Source: Breviolum minutum Mf 1.05b.01
Lineage: Eukaryota > Sar > Dinophyceae > Suessiales > Symbiodiniaceae
Reading direction: 5' to 3'
Assembly (NCBI GenBank): GCA_000507305.1
Contig: DF239391.1
Location: 62,001-126,000 of the forward strand
Length of the DNA: 64,000 nucleotides
Positions within the stretch are counted from its first letter, which is position 1, and each line of letters starts with the position of its first letter. Shown here piece by piece: positions 1 to 12,773 of the stretch. The position numbers and the translations under genes are program-made. The notes beneath the pieces were generated by a model, which was not told where the DNA came from, made no database searches, and was given only the letters and a program-made list of their open reading frames with translations.

Positions 1-227
1 ATGGCACCACGCACCCCGGCACTGACACAGTGGATCTACGATGACATATCACGTATCTGATTGTATCCTACTATTGTATCTGCATCTCCTGTGGACAGCT
101 GGGTCTAAATGACAGTGGAGCCCTGCCGGTACCACGTTGAACACGGTGAGAATGTCCGACACATACCCACCCATCCCTACCCCAACCAACAAGCCTGCTC
201 TTCTTTGGTTGCAGCTTCCACCACCTG

Positions 228-698
228 TTGTCTTGCGCATTCGCTGGGTGGGCACAAGATGTACAAGCATGCGCACGCTCATGTGCTCAGACATGCGCCC
301 GATATGACCATGATATCTGTAATCCATTAAGATTCTACATGGATGCAAACTGCACACAGCCCATGGCATATGACATGCTATTACCAGAGATGCATGGTTC
401 CATCATGGGATTTGATGGATTTGGTTGCACAACTGACGTGGATAACATGTCGGCCTGCGGCAAGGGCGCCGAAAGGTCCGTCTCAGCAATTCGGTACTTT
501 GCCGAGTACCTGTGGCAGGTGACTCTCAGCTGCCAGAAGGCGCTCCACAAATGCTTTCTTGCTTTCAACTCTTGGTGGTGGATGCAGCAGATCTATGATC
601 ATAATGTGAGCCAAATATGTTTTTTTTCATCCTTTTTAATTGTATGGATAATCAGTCTAGACAGTCTCACCAAAGAAGTCATGAGTCTTAATTCTTGA
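228..698. other. Ambiguous reading-frame region
   Basis: I do not recognise a gene here. The plus strand is open for 156 codons and reads as a cysteine-rich stretch (several C-x3-C and C-x6-C spacings between about 240 and 460). On the minus strand the same DNA offers a short exon-like block at about 504-553 reading KKAFVERLLAAESHLPQ, ending exactly at a CAG/GTACTC donor. Because most other supported exons in the window are on the minus strand, the minus reading is as likely as the plus one. Neither has a domain I can name. Confidence 0.2.
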
Positions 699-699
699 C

Positions 700-3600
700 A
701 AGTTCCTGATGGTATGGCCGGTTGGCCATGCTCAGCCTTTTCCCTTTCCCATCGACTTGCTGTGCGAATGGGGCACTCAAAGAAAGCAGCCATAGCAATC
801 GTGATTGGAGCCGCAACCAGGAAGATGCGTCTGCGCAAAAATCAGGCAACAACCCCGCGACTCAATACGTAAATTGTACCGCAGAAGCTATTCTGTACAA
901 ACATCCAATGTACTGAGGGGATCTGAGGGAATTGGGCTACAATCAATTCTGACTGAGCCGCCTGCACTTAGCCGTGTACATGTAAAGAAAATAATGAATA
1001 TACATGTATTATATAATCAAATATAATATCATATAATCATTAATTTAAATATATTATATATTATATATTGTATATTTGTATGTTATAGATCAAGCATTGA
1101 ATGGATCTGAGCTGCTCCGCAATATCTCCCGCACGTGCCTGTTGTCTGGATTGTACAGGCTGACTGTGGAAACCCCATCGGCGGCATCTTGCTTCCCATG
1201 TGAATGATCAGTACCATCTTTTCCGACCTGTCATCCAGGGTCCAACAACGCGGGAAAAGAGGGCAACTTAGTTTGGAATAGCAAAAGCGGCTAAGGCTGA
1301 ATAGCATCCGCCCCGCAGAAGTAGAGGGCCTCCTTTTGCTATTGACACCGACTGGAGGCAAAAAATTCATTGTGGGCTGTGGCTCTATCCAATGGTATCC
1401 GCTATGATTCATGATGGTCATTATCAGGAAAGCAGGACAGTTGAACCCCCCCGACATGTAGCAAGCTCTGGGCAGACTCTGGGCCGGTATGGCATCACAA
1501 GACCACCTCCCATCAAACAGCCTTCACGGCAGCCAGGTCAGACTTGGTATCCAGGAAGCTACTGAAATGCCTCGTTGGGCATCACAATTTCTTGATTGGT
1601 GTATCTCACGCTCCTTCAACCCCTTTCAGGAACGGTACCCCGTACTGCTCAAGACAACCTGACCCCTCTGAGAAGCTGTCAGGCACCCTACTTATAAAGT
1701 AAGACTCAAATATTGCCACGCGTTTGCCAATTCCTCCTGCCAGCCTTCTTCTGGGCTGCCCAATGAAGGCATGGTCCAAATCCAGAGCAGAAACACCTGG
1801 CAGGGCACAGATTCAGTTCGGCACTTTCAAGGCATACAGAATGGTGGTGTAGCCACTGCATGCAAATAGGAATGCCATATTCAAGAGGCAGCTCAAAGCA
1901 GCCCAAAAATCCATGCAGCGTCGGGGGCTTCAAAAATCAAGAATAGACCCCTTTCAATATGCCTTATTCGGCTACAGTGGTTACTAGGTGCCTCTTCGAC
2001 TCTTCACCACGGTCACAGGATCGTGAGGATCTGCCTGTGGGGAGATGTGCTCCACCTGTCCATCCAGATGTGGCATGATGTGGCTATGGGGCGACCTGAG
2101 TCTGGTTGAATCACAGGCACCTGGTCCACCAACAGCTGCAGCAGTCGCGAGAAACCCATGGCAACGTTACGGTTTCATACGGTTTCCAGTAACAAATTGC
2201 TGGTGAGCTTTGACAAGATACTTGCTGGAATTTTGGGCCTGGCTGAAAATTGCCTTCGTGAAGATTCTGAAAGTTTCTGTGGGGACTTGGTCGTTGGCCA
2301 CTTCATACTCTGAAAACATCATCAGACCTCATGTTACCACTTCGCACTTGAACCCACTTAGCCTCTTTCAATCTGCAGGCACTAGCAACTGTATACATCT
2401 GATTCATGATATGCTATTTCAACTATACTTCAGAATCGTTTTGCCTTCAGGGCGCATCGCTTTTGGCTTGTGATCGGATCCATTTTCCAGCTTTGACTAA
2501 TGCTAATGTACCTACCCATGATGCCTGCATGCTGAGCCAGTGTTGGCATCAGACCCGTCAAACATCATCGGCAATTCGGCGGGAGCACAGTCCAATATGA
2601 CATCAGTTTGGATGGAACTTGACCGATGCATGGGGATCAAAAAAACGGGTCATCAAACATGAAAGCATCCGACTTCGCTGAAAAACAACGCCAAAACCGT
2701 CCTGGCTGAGGCCGTAACATCTTCTTCTGCTCCTCTGATGTGATGATTCTGAAAACATAATAACATTTGGACTTACCTGTCATCTTCCCTCAAGTTCTGA
2801 AAGGCTTCCACAAATGTCAACGAGTCTAAACAAGTTTCACCAATTTTCATGATCCTGTGACCAAGACAACAATTACCGAAACCATGCAACTGATGAAAGC
2901 TGATGTTTCTGTCTTTGAAAGTCGAATTTGTCATCTTGTGGTTCTACAATCTTATCTATCTAGTGGTGATCTTGTGGGTCTATCATCTGTTTATGTACAT
3001 TGTATACGGCCATTTGATGCCCTTTGGCTTGATATTACTACTGATTACTGTATATTCTTGTGAGATCTTGTGAGTTTGGATTTTCACTTCGGCGCCTCGA
3101 GGAGCAACTTCTTCTGCCAGCCGCTCTGTGAGGTTCCCCATGGCTTTTCAAAACAGGCGATGTTTCAATCTTTCAAACATGATGTTCAAGTGTCTCAAGA
3201 TTTGTCTCACATCTGCTAGAAGTTGACCTGATCTCGTTATGACTCTGTGACACCAACATGATCACATGTTCATTAATGGTCATTATAGATATAGTCAGCG
3301 GTTGCTCCAAGCTGCAGGCGACAAAGGAATGCTTGGTCCATCTGGATCTAACTCGAGCTCAAGCTCTGCAAGTGGATTTTTCGATTGGATAGCTATCAGC
3401 TATCGGGTCATTCGGGATATTTTCCCTCGCTGTCGTATTGGACATTCTGTAATTCGTTTGCGTGTTTCGAATTGCTATTTCCGAAGCTACTCAAAACTCC
3501 CTGGCTGCATGTCTTGATGTTGTTGGTGGCACTGCGAACGTCAGGCGGAGCGGGCGACTGCTTGCAACACCTGAGAATTGCAACGGTCACTTTCTTCCAA

Positions 3601-5315
3601 CAAAATATGTATAATATTCCGAATATTGAATAATGTAATACAGTGTGTGTGCATGTGCTATAGAAGTGCCATGCTATAGCTCCCCGTTTGCAAGCCTTTA
3701 ACCCTGACTTCATATTCCAAATCCATCCCTTTTTGGTATCAACTCAAAACGGGTTGCAGGAGTGGAGGCTGACCACGCGGGTGCTGGAGCTTCCCCGGTA
3801 GTTCTTGACAGGGTAGCACCAGACCCTTTGAGATTGCTTCCTTCCAGAAGGAAATTTAACGATGGAATTTGCTTGGCAATCCATCCGTTCAGAGATTCGG
3901 GGGTTTTATGATTTTTATGCCCTACGAACAAGGATCGCGATGGAGCAAAGGGGAGGAAACGAGCAGTGCATGATCAAAGACAATCAAAGAAAATCGTTTT
4001 TGACTTGGTCCATCAGTCTATCATATCTGACTATTCTTGGCACCGGCACATTCACTCCCTTGATGACAAGGTCGACTGATTCAGTCTTGCGCCAAAAAAA
4101 TGTGGCACTAGCAATTGTATCCATGATTAAAGTCGCATGATTGCTCGTTGAAAATGTGGAGAAAAAACTCTGTCCATTATAGTCCACTTTAGCGTTTGTA
4201 AGAGAGCCACACATCAAATGCCGAGGCATATCTTTCTCAAGTTGCTGTTGAGACGTCTTATTATATAGCACCAAAGAAAGTGCATTTGCTTGTGTGATCT
4301 TCTGATATTTGTAGGTGCCTATGTGCTTGCAACTCACCCTGGCTTTGGATACAAGAGATTGCCAGTAAATACAACCCCAAACACGCACGGATTGAAGCGC
4401 TTTGAATTTCCAGCCCAAAGCTAGGTGCTTCGAGAAAAATTATCAGCAGGGTCATTTTGGAGGCCCAAAATGAAAGGTAGCACGGTTTGGTGCAAGCCTA
4501 CGTAAGCCAACGAAGATCAATGTTGCGCTTATAATATGAAGAAATGAATTCGGAGAAACATGAAAGACTTGTATGCACCTGTTGTACCAAGTGATTCAAA
4601 ATTGTGACCTTTTGCCACCCCCACAGTGGGGTGCCCCACACTCCTTACAATGCAATTGAAATTGGGGAGTGATGTAAGCGTCCTCTTTTCAGGATTCTTA
4701 AGGTCAAAAGATAAGTACATACCTGCATCATTGAAATAAAGGAAGTATGATTGGGATTGATTATGTATCTGATGCAATTCTTCTGATGTATCCTTCTCTC
4801 TCCCCGTCTTGCAGGCATAGCCTTTACAGCATCACGCCTCCCTCAACTTGCTTATTAATCCCGAGTCCTCCAGACTCCAGACCCAGCTGAAAACTGGCTG
4901 CGGCAGAGTTTGCAGAGAGGAAAGCATACGATGTAATAATTTCAATATATATATATATATATATTCAAGCAATATACTTGAATCACATGTTTGGTGTGGC
5001 AAACAATACGTCAATAAAAGGTATCAATGTCACACATGTAGAATTTCATATTTTGATGTATTTTGTGTACAAGCATGGGCAACCGCGGCAACCTCAACGG
5101 TCTGCCATGATGTTTCCGAACAAAAGGAAGGAGCGCCTGCGTTCTCAATCTGATTTGCCCTAGCCGCCCTTGATCCAAACGGATTGGCGGTTGCTCAAGG
5201 AACATTCTTTATGTGTTTCTTGTAGAATAAAGGTTTGCAAAATAAAAGGTTTGCATTGATAAATTCATTAACAAGCTGCCGCCTCTGCCAAACTGCCGTG
5301 CAAATAATGGATGCG
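700..5315. other. No gene identified
   Basis: Both strands carry only short overlapping reading frames without recognisable motifs. A/T-rich stretches lie at 1020-1080 (mixed TA/TTA), and a TA dinucleotide run at about 4945-4965. A minus-strand frame at 3984-4140 and a plus-strand frame of about 57 codons ending near 1660 are open but unidentifiable. This may be intron or intergenic sequence downstream of the K+ channel gene. Confidence 0.4.
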
Positions 5316-8300
5316 TTATGAATTCTCGCTGCCCTGGTTGCGGAGAGAGACTCTCATAGTTTCCAAATGGTTCAGAGCTTCGCTCACACGCTTGTTGGTC
5401 AGTTGAAATGTTTGCGCCCTCTGCTGCTGGTCCAAAACATACTCGGCCTTGCCGAATTTCCAACAAGTCTCCAAGTGACACTGTATCATCTTTTGTTTGA
5501 ATCCGACCAAGTCAAGCTCATCATGTAGAATATCTGCATGTTCAAGGATGAACTTGCTGATTTGCTAGAAGCCAAGTATTTCAAAATATCGCAAAATGTT
5601 CTTCAAAGTCAGCCTCTGCTTTTGCGAGGACACTACATAACTGGTACCAACGACATGTCAATGCTGTGGATAAGTGTCCCGGGCAAAGGTGCCCCTTTCC
5701 ACTGAATGCAGATACATCGCTCTGTCAGAAATTTGGCAGAAAACACATCATATCTTTGGGTTCCTCCAAGACAAACATAGTATTTCATATTACTAACACA
5801 TTGACAACGCCATGTTATGCACATCATTTTACATCCATATTTTGTAGTTGGTCACTTTGCCAAGCCACTGGAAATAAGTGACGCAAGAACTCGTGATAGT
5901 CCTGGCAGCTAGTCCGATCACCCAAGGCAAAGAGACAGATTTTCCATGTTGAGGGCAACATGCGCCCTTCACGTTTGATAGAATGAAATGATCTGGATCT
6001 AGACATATCATGATTACTAGATCGACTAGATGTCGGCTAGATGAATCTAGTTCCGGCATGTGGTTTTGGCTCAACTTGGCCCAACCCTGTTGTGTTCAAA
6101 ACTTGGCATCTCGCAACTCCATCCAAAATCGCTGGTCTAACGACTATACCAGGAGCTCATGAATCATGAACAGACCTCAGCCAAATTCACCAAACCTGGT
6201 ACATACTAGTCCCGCCAACACAACAAGCCAAAAAAGAAATAAATAGTGCATTGTGTGATATAACAGATTATAACAGTACATGGTACATTGTAACTGTGTA
6301 AACCGCCGTGACCATAAGCTGTGCAATGCTGAGCATGCAAAGGTCCAGAAAGCCATTCTGGTCATCATCGAAGAGCATGAATAGCTGGACCGCGACTTCT
6401 GCTCGTATGCCGATGCGCATCTGATTGATCAGAGCGATGAACCTTTCAAGTCATTTGATGGCAAAAGAGTCTGAAATTGAAAATGGGCACTCTTAGCCTC
6501 ATAGCCTTCCAAATCCATCATCAGCACCTCAAATACCTCACCTCTGGCGCGAGCAGAGCCCTGGCTCACTTTTTGCAGCCAAAGGACTCTGACAAGTTGA
6601 GATTACCATCACCATCTTCATCTACGAACTCCACTAGGACCTTGAGAAAGTAAAGTTCAAAAAGGCTTCCGTCGTTGTGACGGGAACTTGGGATGTTGAG
6701 TACCATGCTGCAGTGCTGGGGCCAAAAACGTAAACACTGCAGTCCAAGTTGCTCGCAAGTCCTGAGCGGTGTAGCCCCACTTTGCCAAGCACTTCCGGAC
6801 ACGTGTCATGAGCAGCACCCGTGAGCGGCTTTCCCAGCAAGCCTCAAGGACAAAAGAGAAAAGAAAAGAACGACTGCAAAGAGCAACGCCTTGACAAATA
6901 TAATATATATATATATATATTAGCATTATAAACGGAAGCGTACGCCGTAGGCTGAACGAATCTTAACGATATGTTCCTTACAAGCAAACCAGTGCAAAAC
7001 ATGCACCCGGATGCAGCTTTCTGCAGCGTGCAGCTCATTGCGGATGCTTTGCCACTGCTGATTATTACTTAAAAGCATTCGCATGTCCAAAACAGTTGAG
7101 ACATGTTTGGCTTCAATCCTTCAACTTTGAAAGGAGCATCTCGGCAAATCAGGTGTCCGAGGAGTTCAAGTACTTACTGTTGCAATTACAACTCATACAC
7201 CCTTAGTTGCTGAATTAAAATGCTACGAATTGCGTGGCCATGTGTGACCCCCGCGCAGGGTGAAAACATCGTTTGAAGAGCTGTACGACAAGGGGCCTTG
7301 AACTCGTGGCCAATGATCCCAACTGGCAAGCCCAAGAAGAGAACGCTTACGCAAGACAGGATGGACACCACCACATATCCAGCTGCGGACTTTGGTGCGA
7401 AATCCCCATAGCCAACCGTTGTCACCGTGACCAGAGCCAACCAAAGAGCATGAGGCCTGAGCAGTGGCTGACACATTCACTATCAAATATGTTTTGAAGG
7501 GATTCACCAGCAATGGAACATTGACCTTGCCTTCATGATTCAGCCAGAAACGGTTTTCAGGGCATGGGCAAAAACTCCATTTCTTTTCGAACAGGGGAAG
7601 GAAATTCAACCCAAGTCCTGGATGCTTTTAGCCGGTTCCTGCGTGGCAATGACATCAAACATCCAGGCAGCTCAACCTACACGTAAAACATTGCTAACAC
7701 ACTGGCCGGACAAATCTATGCTTGTTGAGTCTTCGTACTGTTTGTCAACATGATTCTGGCCACTTTCCCCCCAAGAAATGTTTTTTAGTCCATGTTAAAT
7801 TTAAAAACTGGTGGCGATAATTGACCGTGCCACACCTGCCATGCAAAATGGACATGATAAATCGATCCGGCACAGTTTCCAAGTTATGGCTCAAACAGTC
7901 GACAAGCGCACACTTTTTTCCTGTTGAAGTGTGACTTTTGTGTTTTTCTTGGGTTGCCCAATAGCTTTCCAAAATTTGGCTACAAATTCCAAATCACGCC
8001 GTTCCTTTGGCCAGCGCGTTACGGCACAGGCGTTGCATGGACACTAAGCTGAGTGGATCCACATGAACACCTTAGTGTCAATCCAACACCTGTGCCGTAA
8101 CGCACTGGCCGGACATTTGTTATGCTTGTTGAGTCTTCGTACTGCAAACCCTTTCGCCCTAGAATCCTTTTGTCAACATGATTCTGGTCAATTTCCCCGC
8201 GGAAAATGCTGTTTAGTTTATCAAATTTAAAACTGGGGGTGATAATTGACCGTGCCACCCCTGCCACGCAAAATGGACATGATAAATCGATCCGGCACAG

Positions 8301-11122
8301 TTCCCATGACTCCAACCTCAACAAGCGCACACTTTCTTCCTGTTGAAGTATAATCTATATTCTTATTTTACATATATATATATATACATATAGTTTTTGT
8401 TTATTCATTAAGTATATGTACAGTGCTGTATGTAGTCACCAAAAGCAATCATGTAGTGCCGGAGAATGGGAGAGGTCAAGCGGCGAACTGATTATTATAG
8501 CTGAGGTGCTGGAACTACGAGAGCAGTCTGGGACTGAGAATCTTAGATTCTCTGAGCATGTTGTAGTTTACTCATCCTTCACTCTATTAACTTTTTATTA
8601 AAATCCAGCAAATGCTTTCATAATATGAACTCCAAACACATGCAGCTGAATGCTGTTGTAGCGCCTCAAACCCACCCGGACGATATTTGAGCTTGAATCA
8701 TTTCCAACCACAGAGGTCCATATACAACAGTAAATCACTGGGAACACTTGATGAATCGAATCGATTCCAGCTGAGCTAAAGCGATACCAAGGCCATCTGA
8801 AATCACGGCTCCACAAACCATCACAGGATGCGACAGGTAGACGATGCATCAATTGACTTTACTTGGCATATATTCGTAAGAATCGCAAACCTGTCAAATG
8901 AGTTCAAATACAACCATTACTCTAACAAACTCATACAGTATTCTCCCGAATCCATCAAAAAAGCAAGCTCAAAGGAAGAAGTTAGGCGAGAATATCCATC
9001 TTGCGAGCCTAGTAACATGCTTGGTATGTTGTCGCGAGATTCCACCAAGTAGATGGCGCTTGATGAGAGGAGGGTGATGACGCTCATGGTGTAGACCAGC
9101 ACCGGCAGTGCCGGGACTGAATTGCGGCACGCATCAATCAGCAAACGAAACGATTCCTTAGATCCAAATTTGGCAACGAGGAGACCGTGCACAGCTGCAC
9201 CACCCTTCTCGACTTGGAAAACATCCTCAATGGCCGCCTTGTGCGAAGAGTTTTTCATGTCTTTTGCTTGCAAGCAAGCATCGAAGTAGCGAAGCAGTTT
9301 CAACGAGCAAACCGCTGGCAGGAAGAAAAGCAACATCACCTGCTTACAAAAGCAGGAAAATTGGAAGGCCAAATTTGCAGTGGGTCATAGCCAGCATGCA
9401 TCTGTACTGATACTGACAATGCTGATACATCATCCTATTCTGTCCATCGTCACACTCGGCATCACTCAATCACGTTCTAACATCCCCAGATCTGGCAAGC
9501 ACTGCTTGACTACGATGACCTCAAGTGTAGGGGCCAGCGCGCTGAAATCGGAAATTGAGCTGAATAATGAATAAAGTCACCTAAATCATATTCTCACATT
9601 ACATCATAAACCAATTTTGCACACCGAGGAACGAATGTCATGTTGCATAATGTGCATAAAGTACATAATTCAAAAATAATATGATGTATGTATATATATA
9701 TATATATATATGAGATCATGCAATGTGTATCTATAATATGCATACATTCATTATACACGTTTTAGAATCATAGAATATGAAAATCATTGAAAATCAACTA
9801 TTCAAATGTATATAATGATCAATGAATATAGAAATACCGTAAAAGAAACATCGACTAAACAATGCGGATTGATGGATATTTTCGCAAGCTGATGACCTGT
9901 GAAGGCCTGTGACCCACCTGTGCTATCCAATGCTATCAGCATCCTTCCCAGTAAATCCATGCCTCTATGGGTCTCAGCTCTGGTTGCAAAACTAAAGTGA
10001 TCCGAAGGGGCAGTGCTAAAGCAGACCTTGGCACAACAGCACTATTGTTGTCGTCGTTTCGGAAGAAATGTGAACATATCTAGCAAGAATTGAGGTCATG
10101 AAACGCCATGGAACATTCAATGACTTTAGAATGATGATGCAGGGTGCCGGTACATCGATGTTATCTATAAAGTATAAGTCTTTACAGTATACGGTGCTGC
10201 TATCCGAAACGTGACATGCTGATGCTTGTGGCCAAGCCACAGAAAATCGGTCCAGTTGAAAGGATCCATGATGTGAACCTGAGGGAACCGCCATGGTGAT
10301 GTGTTTCTGTGTGCGTGTCACATTAACGGAAAACAGCACAAAAGACCAAAGACACAAAATGCTCATGACAGAACGCATGAAATGATTCAAAAGGCACACA
10401 CTTGCTTCCAGGTGGCTAGTTTGGATGGTGCTGCAATGATGCGAGTGAGGAATTCCAAGCAAAAGATCACATCACAAAAGGTTCCCACTACCCCAAGCGT
10501 GGCTGTGAAGATGTGTCCCTCAATGCTCTGAAAAAAGGCGACCGCCCTCGGTACCGTCAGGTCGAGAACGTGGCATCTTCAGCTTGTCCATGCTTGTCCC
10601 AGGTCTTAAGAAGCATAAACTTCATTTGCCTGACGCATTACCTGTGCAAAAAATAGGGATTACATGTATACAAAAATAATCATGTTATACTATGCAAATA
10701 AGTATTTCATGTGTAAACACGCATTTGCTACATACATGTGCATTTCAACAAAACTCATACAATTCAAGATGATTAAAGCACTTCCATCACTGTAAGGAGC
10801 CCCATTCATCTAGCGAAAGGGAAGTGTATAAAAAAACCCATCATTACAAACAGCGGCACGCTAATGATTGACAATCGATGGCCAACTAAAGTATCCGAGG
10901 CTGCTGAATCAGTTTCTACATGTTTTTTGTTCTCTTGAAGCGCTTGCAGTTGAGCAACATATTGATGAAGACTACCAGCTTCAGAAAAATAGAAAGCCAC
11001 CATGCTGCCCTAGAAGAATCTGGATCATCTACCAACTCCCAGAGATCAGCACATCGATGGCGATACAAAAGTCGCATGATGGGACGCGTCTCTTCATCAC
11101 ACTCATGCAGCCTGTCGTGCAT
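5316..11122 (-). CDS. Kv-like voltage-gated K+ channel with C-terminal EF-hand pair (multi-exon)
   Basis: A K+-selective channel of the plasma or an internal membrane. Exons on the minus strand, in order: about 11112-10948 (S1; LWELVDDPDSSRAAWW then a hydrophobic helix); 10527-10402 (S2; VIFCLEFLTRIIAAPSKL); 9541-9474 (end of S3, ALAPTLEVIVV); 9314-9280 (S4 core, SLKLLRYFD); 9156-9017 (S4-S5 linker and S5, SFRLLIDACRNS, AIYLVESRDNIPSM); 7456-7297 (pore helix, filter TVTTVGYGD and S6 ending GLPVGIIGHEF); 6633-6588 (EF-hand 1, DEDGDGNLNLSE); 6442-6346 and 5901-5869 (EF-hand 2, FDDDQNGFL joined to DYHEF); 5564-5316 (helical C-terminus, stop TAA). Where both exon ends are defined, splice phases agree. 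At least one exon between S6 and EF-hand 1, one around S3, and the S1-S2 join are unresolved; the true start is not seen. The filter is canonical K+; S6 has PVG in place of the animal PVP hinge. S4 as assembled has only two basic residues. Confidence 0.85.
7693..8349. repeat. Direct repeat pair with central 102-bp palindrome in K+ channel intron
   Basis: Two copies of a roughly 0.24-0.25 kb unit lie at 7693-7930 and 8096-8349, sharing long blocks such as TTGTCAACATGATTCTGG, GATAATTGACCGTGCCAC and ACATGATAAATCGATCCGGC; the second copy has about 25 extra bases after CTTCGTACTG. Between them, 8009-8051 and 8068-8110 form an inverted repeat with 43-base arms (about 38 matches; core GCGTTACGGCACAGG) and a 16-base spacer. 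The right arm runs straight into the second direct copy, and the first copy begins with a decayed version of the same arm end. The whole structure sits in the intron between the S5 exon (ends 9017) and the pore exon (starts 7456). It looks like a duplicated or nested non-autonomous element; no reading frame for a transposase is visible. Confidence 0.8.
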
Positions 11123-11425
11123 GCCTATGCCTAATGAGAGAAGTTTGGATGGTTGGCCCCAGCGGCTTTCTCTGCCAACTGCAGCTCACTTCTAATCCAG
11201 TGGAAGAGCCACCTAGTCTTAGAGGCGAAAGCTCAAGCCTAATGAAAAATACAAAATGGCGCTGCAAAAAGTAGGTAGGCAGCGGTCTGCATGTGTAGCA
11301 AAACAGTTCCAAATGTTATGTTACGTCCTACTATGTTGCAATAATATGTAGATAATGTAGATATAAATTATATAATAGATAAATATTTGTACTTATATTA
11401 TGATATATAGTATTATAGTGCATAT

Positions 11426-11441
11426 AGAGAGAGAGAGAGAG
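11426..11441. repeat. GA dinucleotide run
   Basis: A short GA microsatellite inside an A/T-rich stretch (about 11330-11560) upstream of the K+ channel exons. No coding signal is visible in this stretch. Confidence 0.8.
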
Positions 11442-11778
11442 CATATAATCATGTTAAATCGAATCATATGTTTAAACTGTTCATCTTGTTATGTTATTCG
11501 ATACTGTGTCATATCGCAATAATATATTGTATCTCATTACATTATAGATGGGAGCATTAAAACTCACTAATCCGCCGACCCCTCGTCGCTGTGAGGGGGA
11601 GCGCGCCTAGGAAGTTGTTGCAGAAGATTGTGGTCGAACGGTGGGGGACTTGACGAGCGCGACTCGAGCACGAATCTTGCTGTTTCGCATGACTTGAGCA
11701 CGGGTGGCTTGCAGGCTTCCAAGTCTTACGTTGCGCAAAGGTTTGCCTTGCTTGAGGCAACCTTTTTTTTTGTTTTTA

Positions 11779-11855
11779 GTAGGTTCCAAAAGCAACGTTT
11801 CGGCATTTTTCTCTTTTCGGCATTTTTCGTAGGTTCCAAAAGCAACGTTTCGGCA
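11779..11855. repeat. Two 27-bp direct repeats, 50 bp apart
   Basis: The block GTAGGTTCCAAAAGCAACGT plus TTCGGCA occurs at 11779-11805 and again at 11829-11855. The intervening DNA repeats TTTTCGGCATTTTT as well, so this may be two and a bit units of a 50-bp minisatellite. It lies in a GC-richer patch (11560-12000) without an identifiable gene. Confidence 0.8.
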
Positions 11856-12024
11856 GTTTTCTGGCTGCGGTTTCGCATGGTTTGGGCACTATTTCTTTCT
11901 CGGGTTGGAGTATCCCCGAAACTTGTCATCCGTCACCAAACCACTGTTTCGACCGTCCGCACCCAATTTTGCTGTCTCCTCTGTTAGGGGTCGGCGGCAT
12001 GGGCGGCAGCCCTTCAATAATTTG

Positions 12025-12291
12025 CTAATGGTCATTGGTTCTCACTGACGGTCTTGATCCAACAAGCCACCCTGGACGTCCCTGGACTTTGCCATTTTCC
12101 ATGGTGAACAAATTCACGGAGCGCCTGAGTTCACGTGCATGAATCTGCCATGCGATCTTCAAGTCAACTCCACGAACGGGCCGGAATAGGCGGCGGGCCT
12201 TCTCCTCCTGCACTACGGCGACAAGTTGAACAACAAACAATGAGTCGCAAGTGGCAAAGAAGTCGTGGAGCATTGTGGAGCACTTTGCCAT
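12025..12291 (-). CDS. Hypothetical 88-residue reading frame
   Basis: Unrecognised. An ATG-started frame of 88 codons ending in TAG at 12025, with GC-rich third positions on the minus strand, the same strand as the other exons. It contains a hydrophobic helix-like stretch (FVVQLVAVVQ) followed by a basic region (RRLFRPVRG, ARELRRSVNLF). It could be a small gene, a first exon, or part of a gene lying upstream of the K+ channel. Nothing in it names a function. Confidence 0.3.
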   Translation of the reverse strand: MAKCSTMLHDFFATCDSLFVVQLVAVVQEEKARRLFRPVRGVDLKIAWQIHARELRRSVNLFTMENGKVQGRPGWLVGSRPSVRTNDH

Positions 12292-12757
12292 TTTATATCA
12301 TTTTATAAGTTGTTCACTCTACACCGACTTGTGCTCTTCCGTCAAATAAAGGTCTCCTTCCGGATGTCTATACTGTCTGGGGAGGCTCGACGTGGATGGT
12401 TGTCATTGAAGCTGACCATTTCCTTAGATTCCGCATAATACCTCACAACTGATTCAACTGATCACTTGATCACGACAGTATATGACAGTCATCTCTCAAA
12501 ATTTATCTCACATCTACCTGCAATGGATGCAAGCTGTGGTCAAGCTCCATGAGCAGCTTTGGTGTTCAGAACGCTCTGCGTTTCAACTGGACCCCGTGAC
12601 CACGAAATTGCAGGCCATGTGTCGTTGCGCAAAGATGCCACCTGGCCGGAAGGGCATCTGCTGATCCATGAGCTGCTTAACTTGGCCAAATGTTGATGTT
12701 GAGTATGCATGGCGAGTTTCTGGTCACACAAATAACGGTAGGGTGCTCCTCTGACAG

Positions 12758-12773
12758 TAGTACTAGTACTACA
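12758..12773. repeat. Perfect 16-bp palindrome
   Basis: GTAGTACTAGTACTAC reads identically on both strands. It lies outside any supported exon. Most likely a chance short palindrome. Confidence 0.6.
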
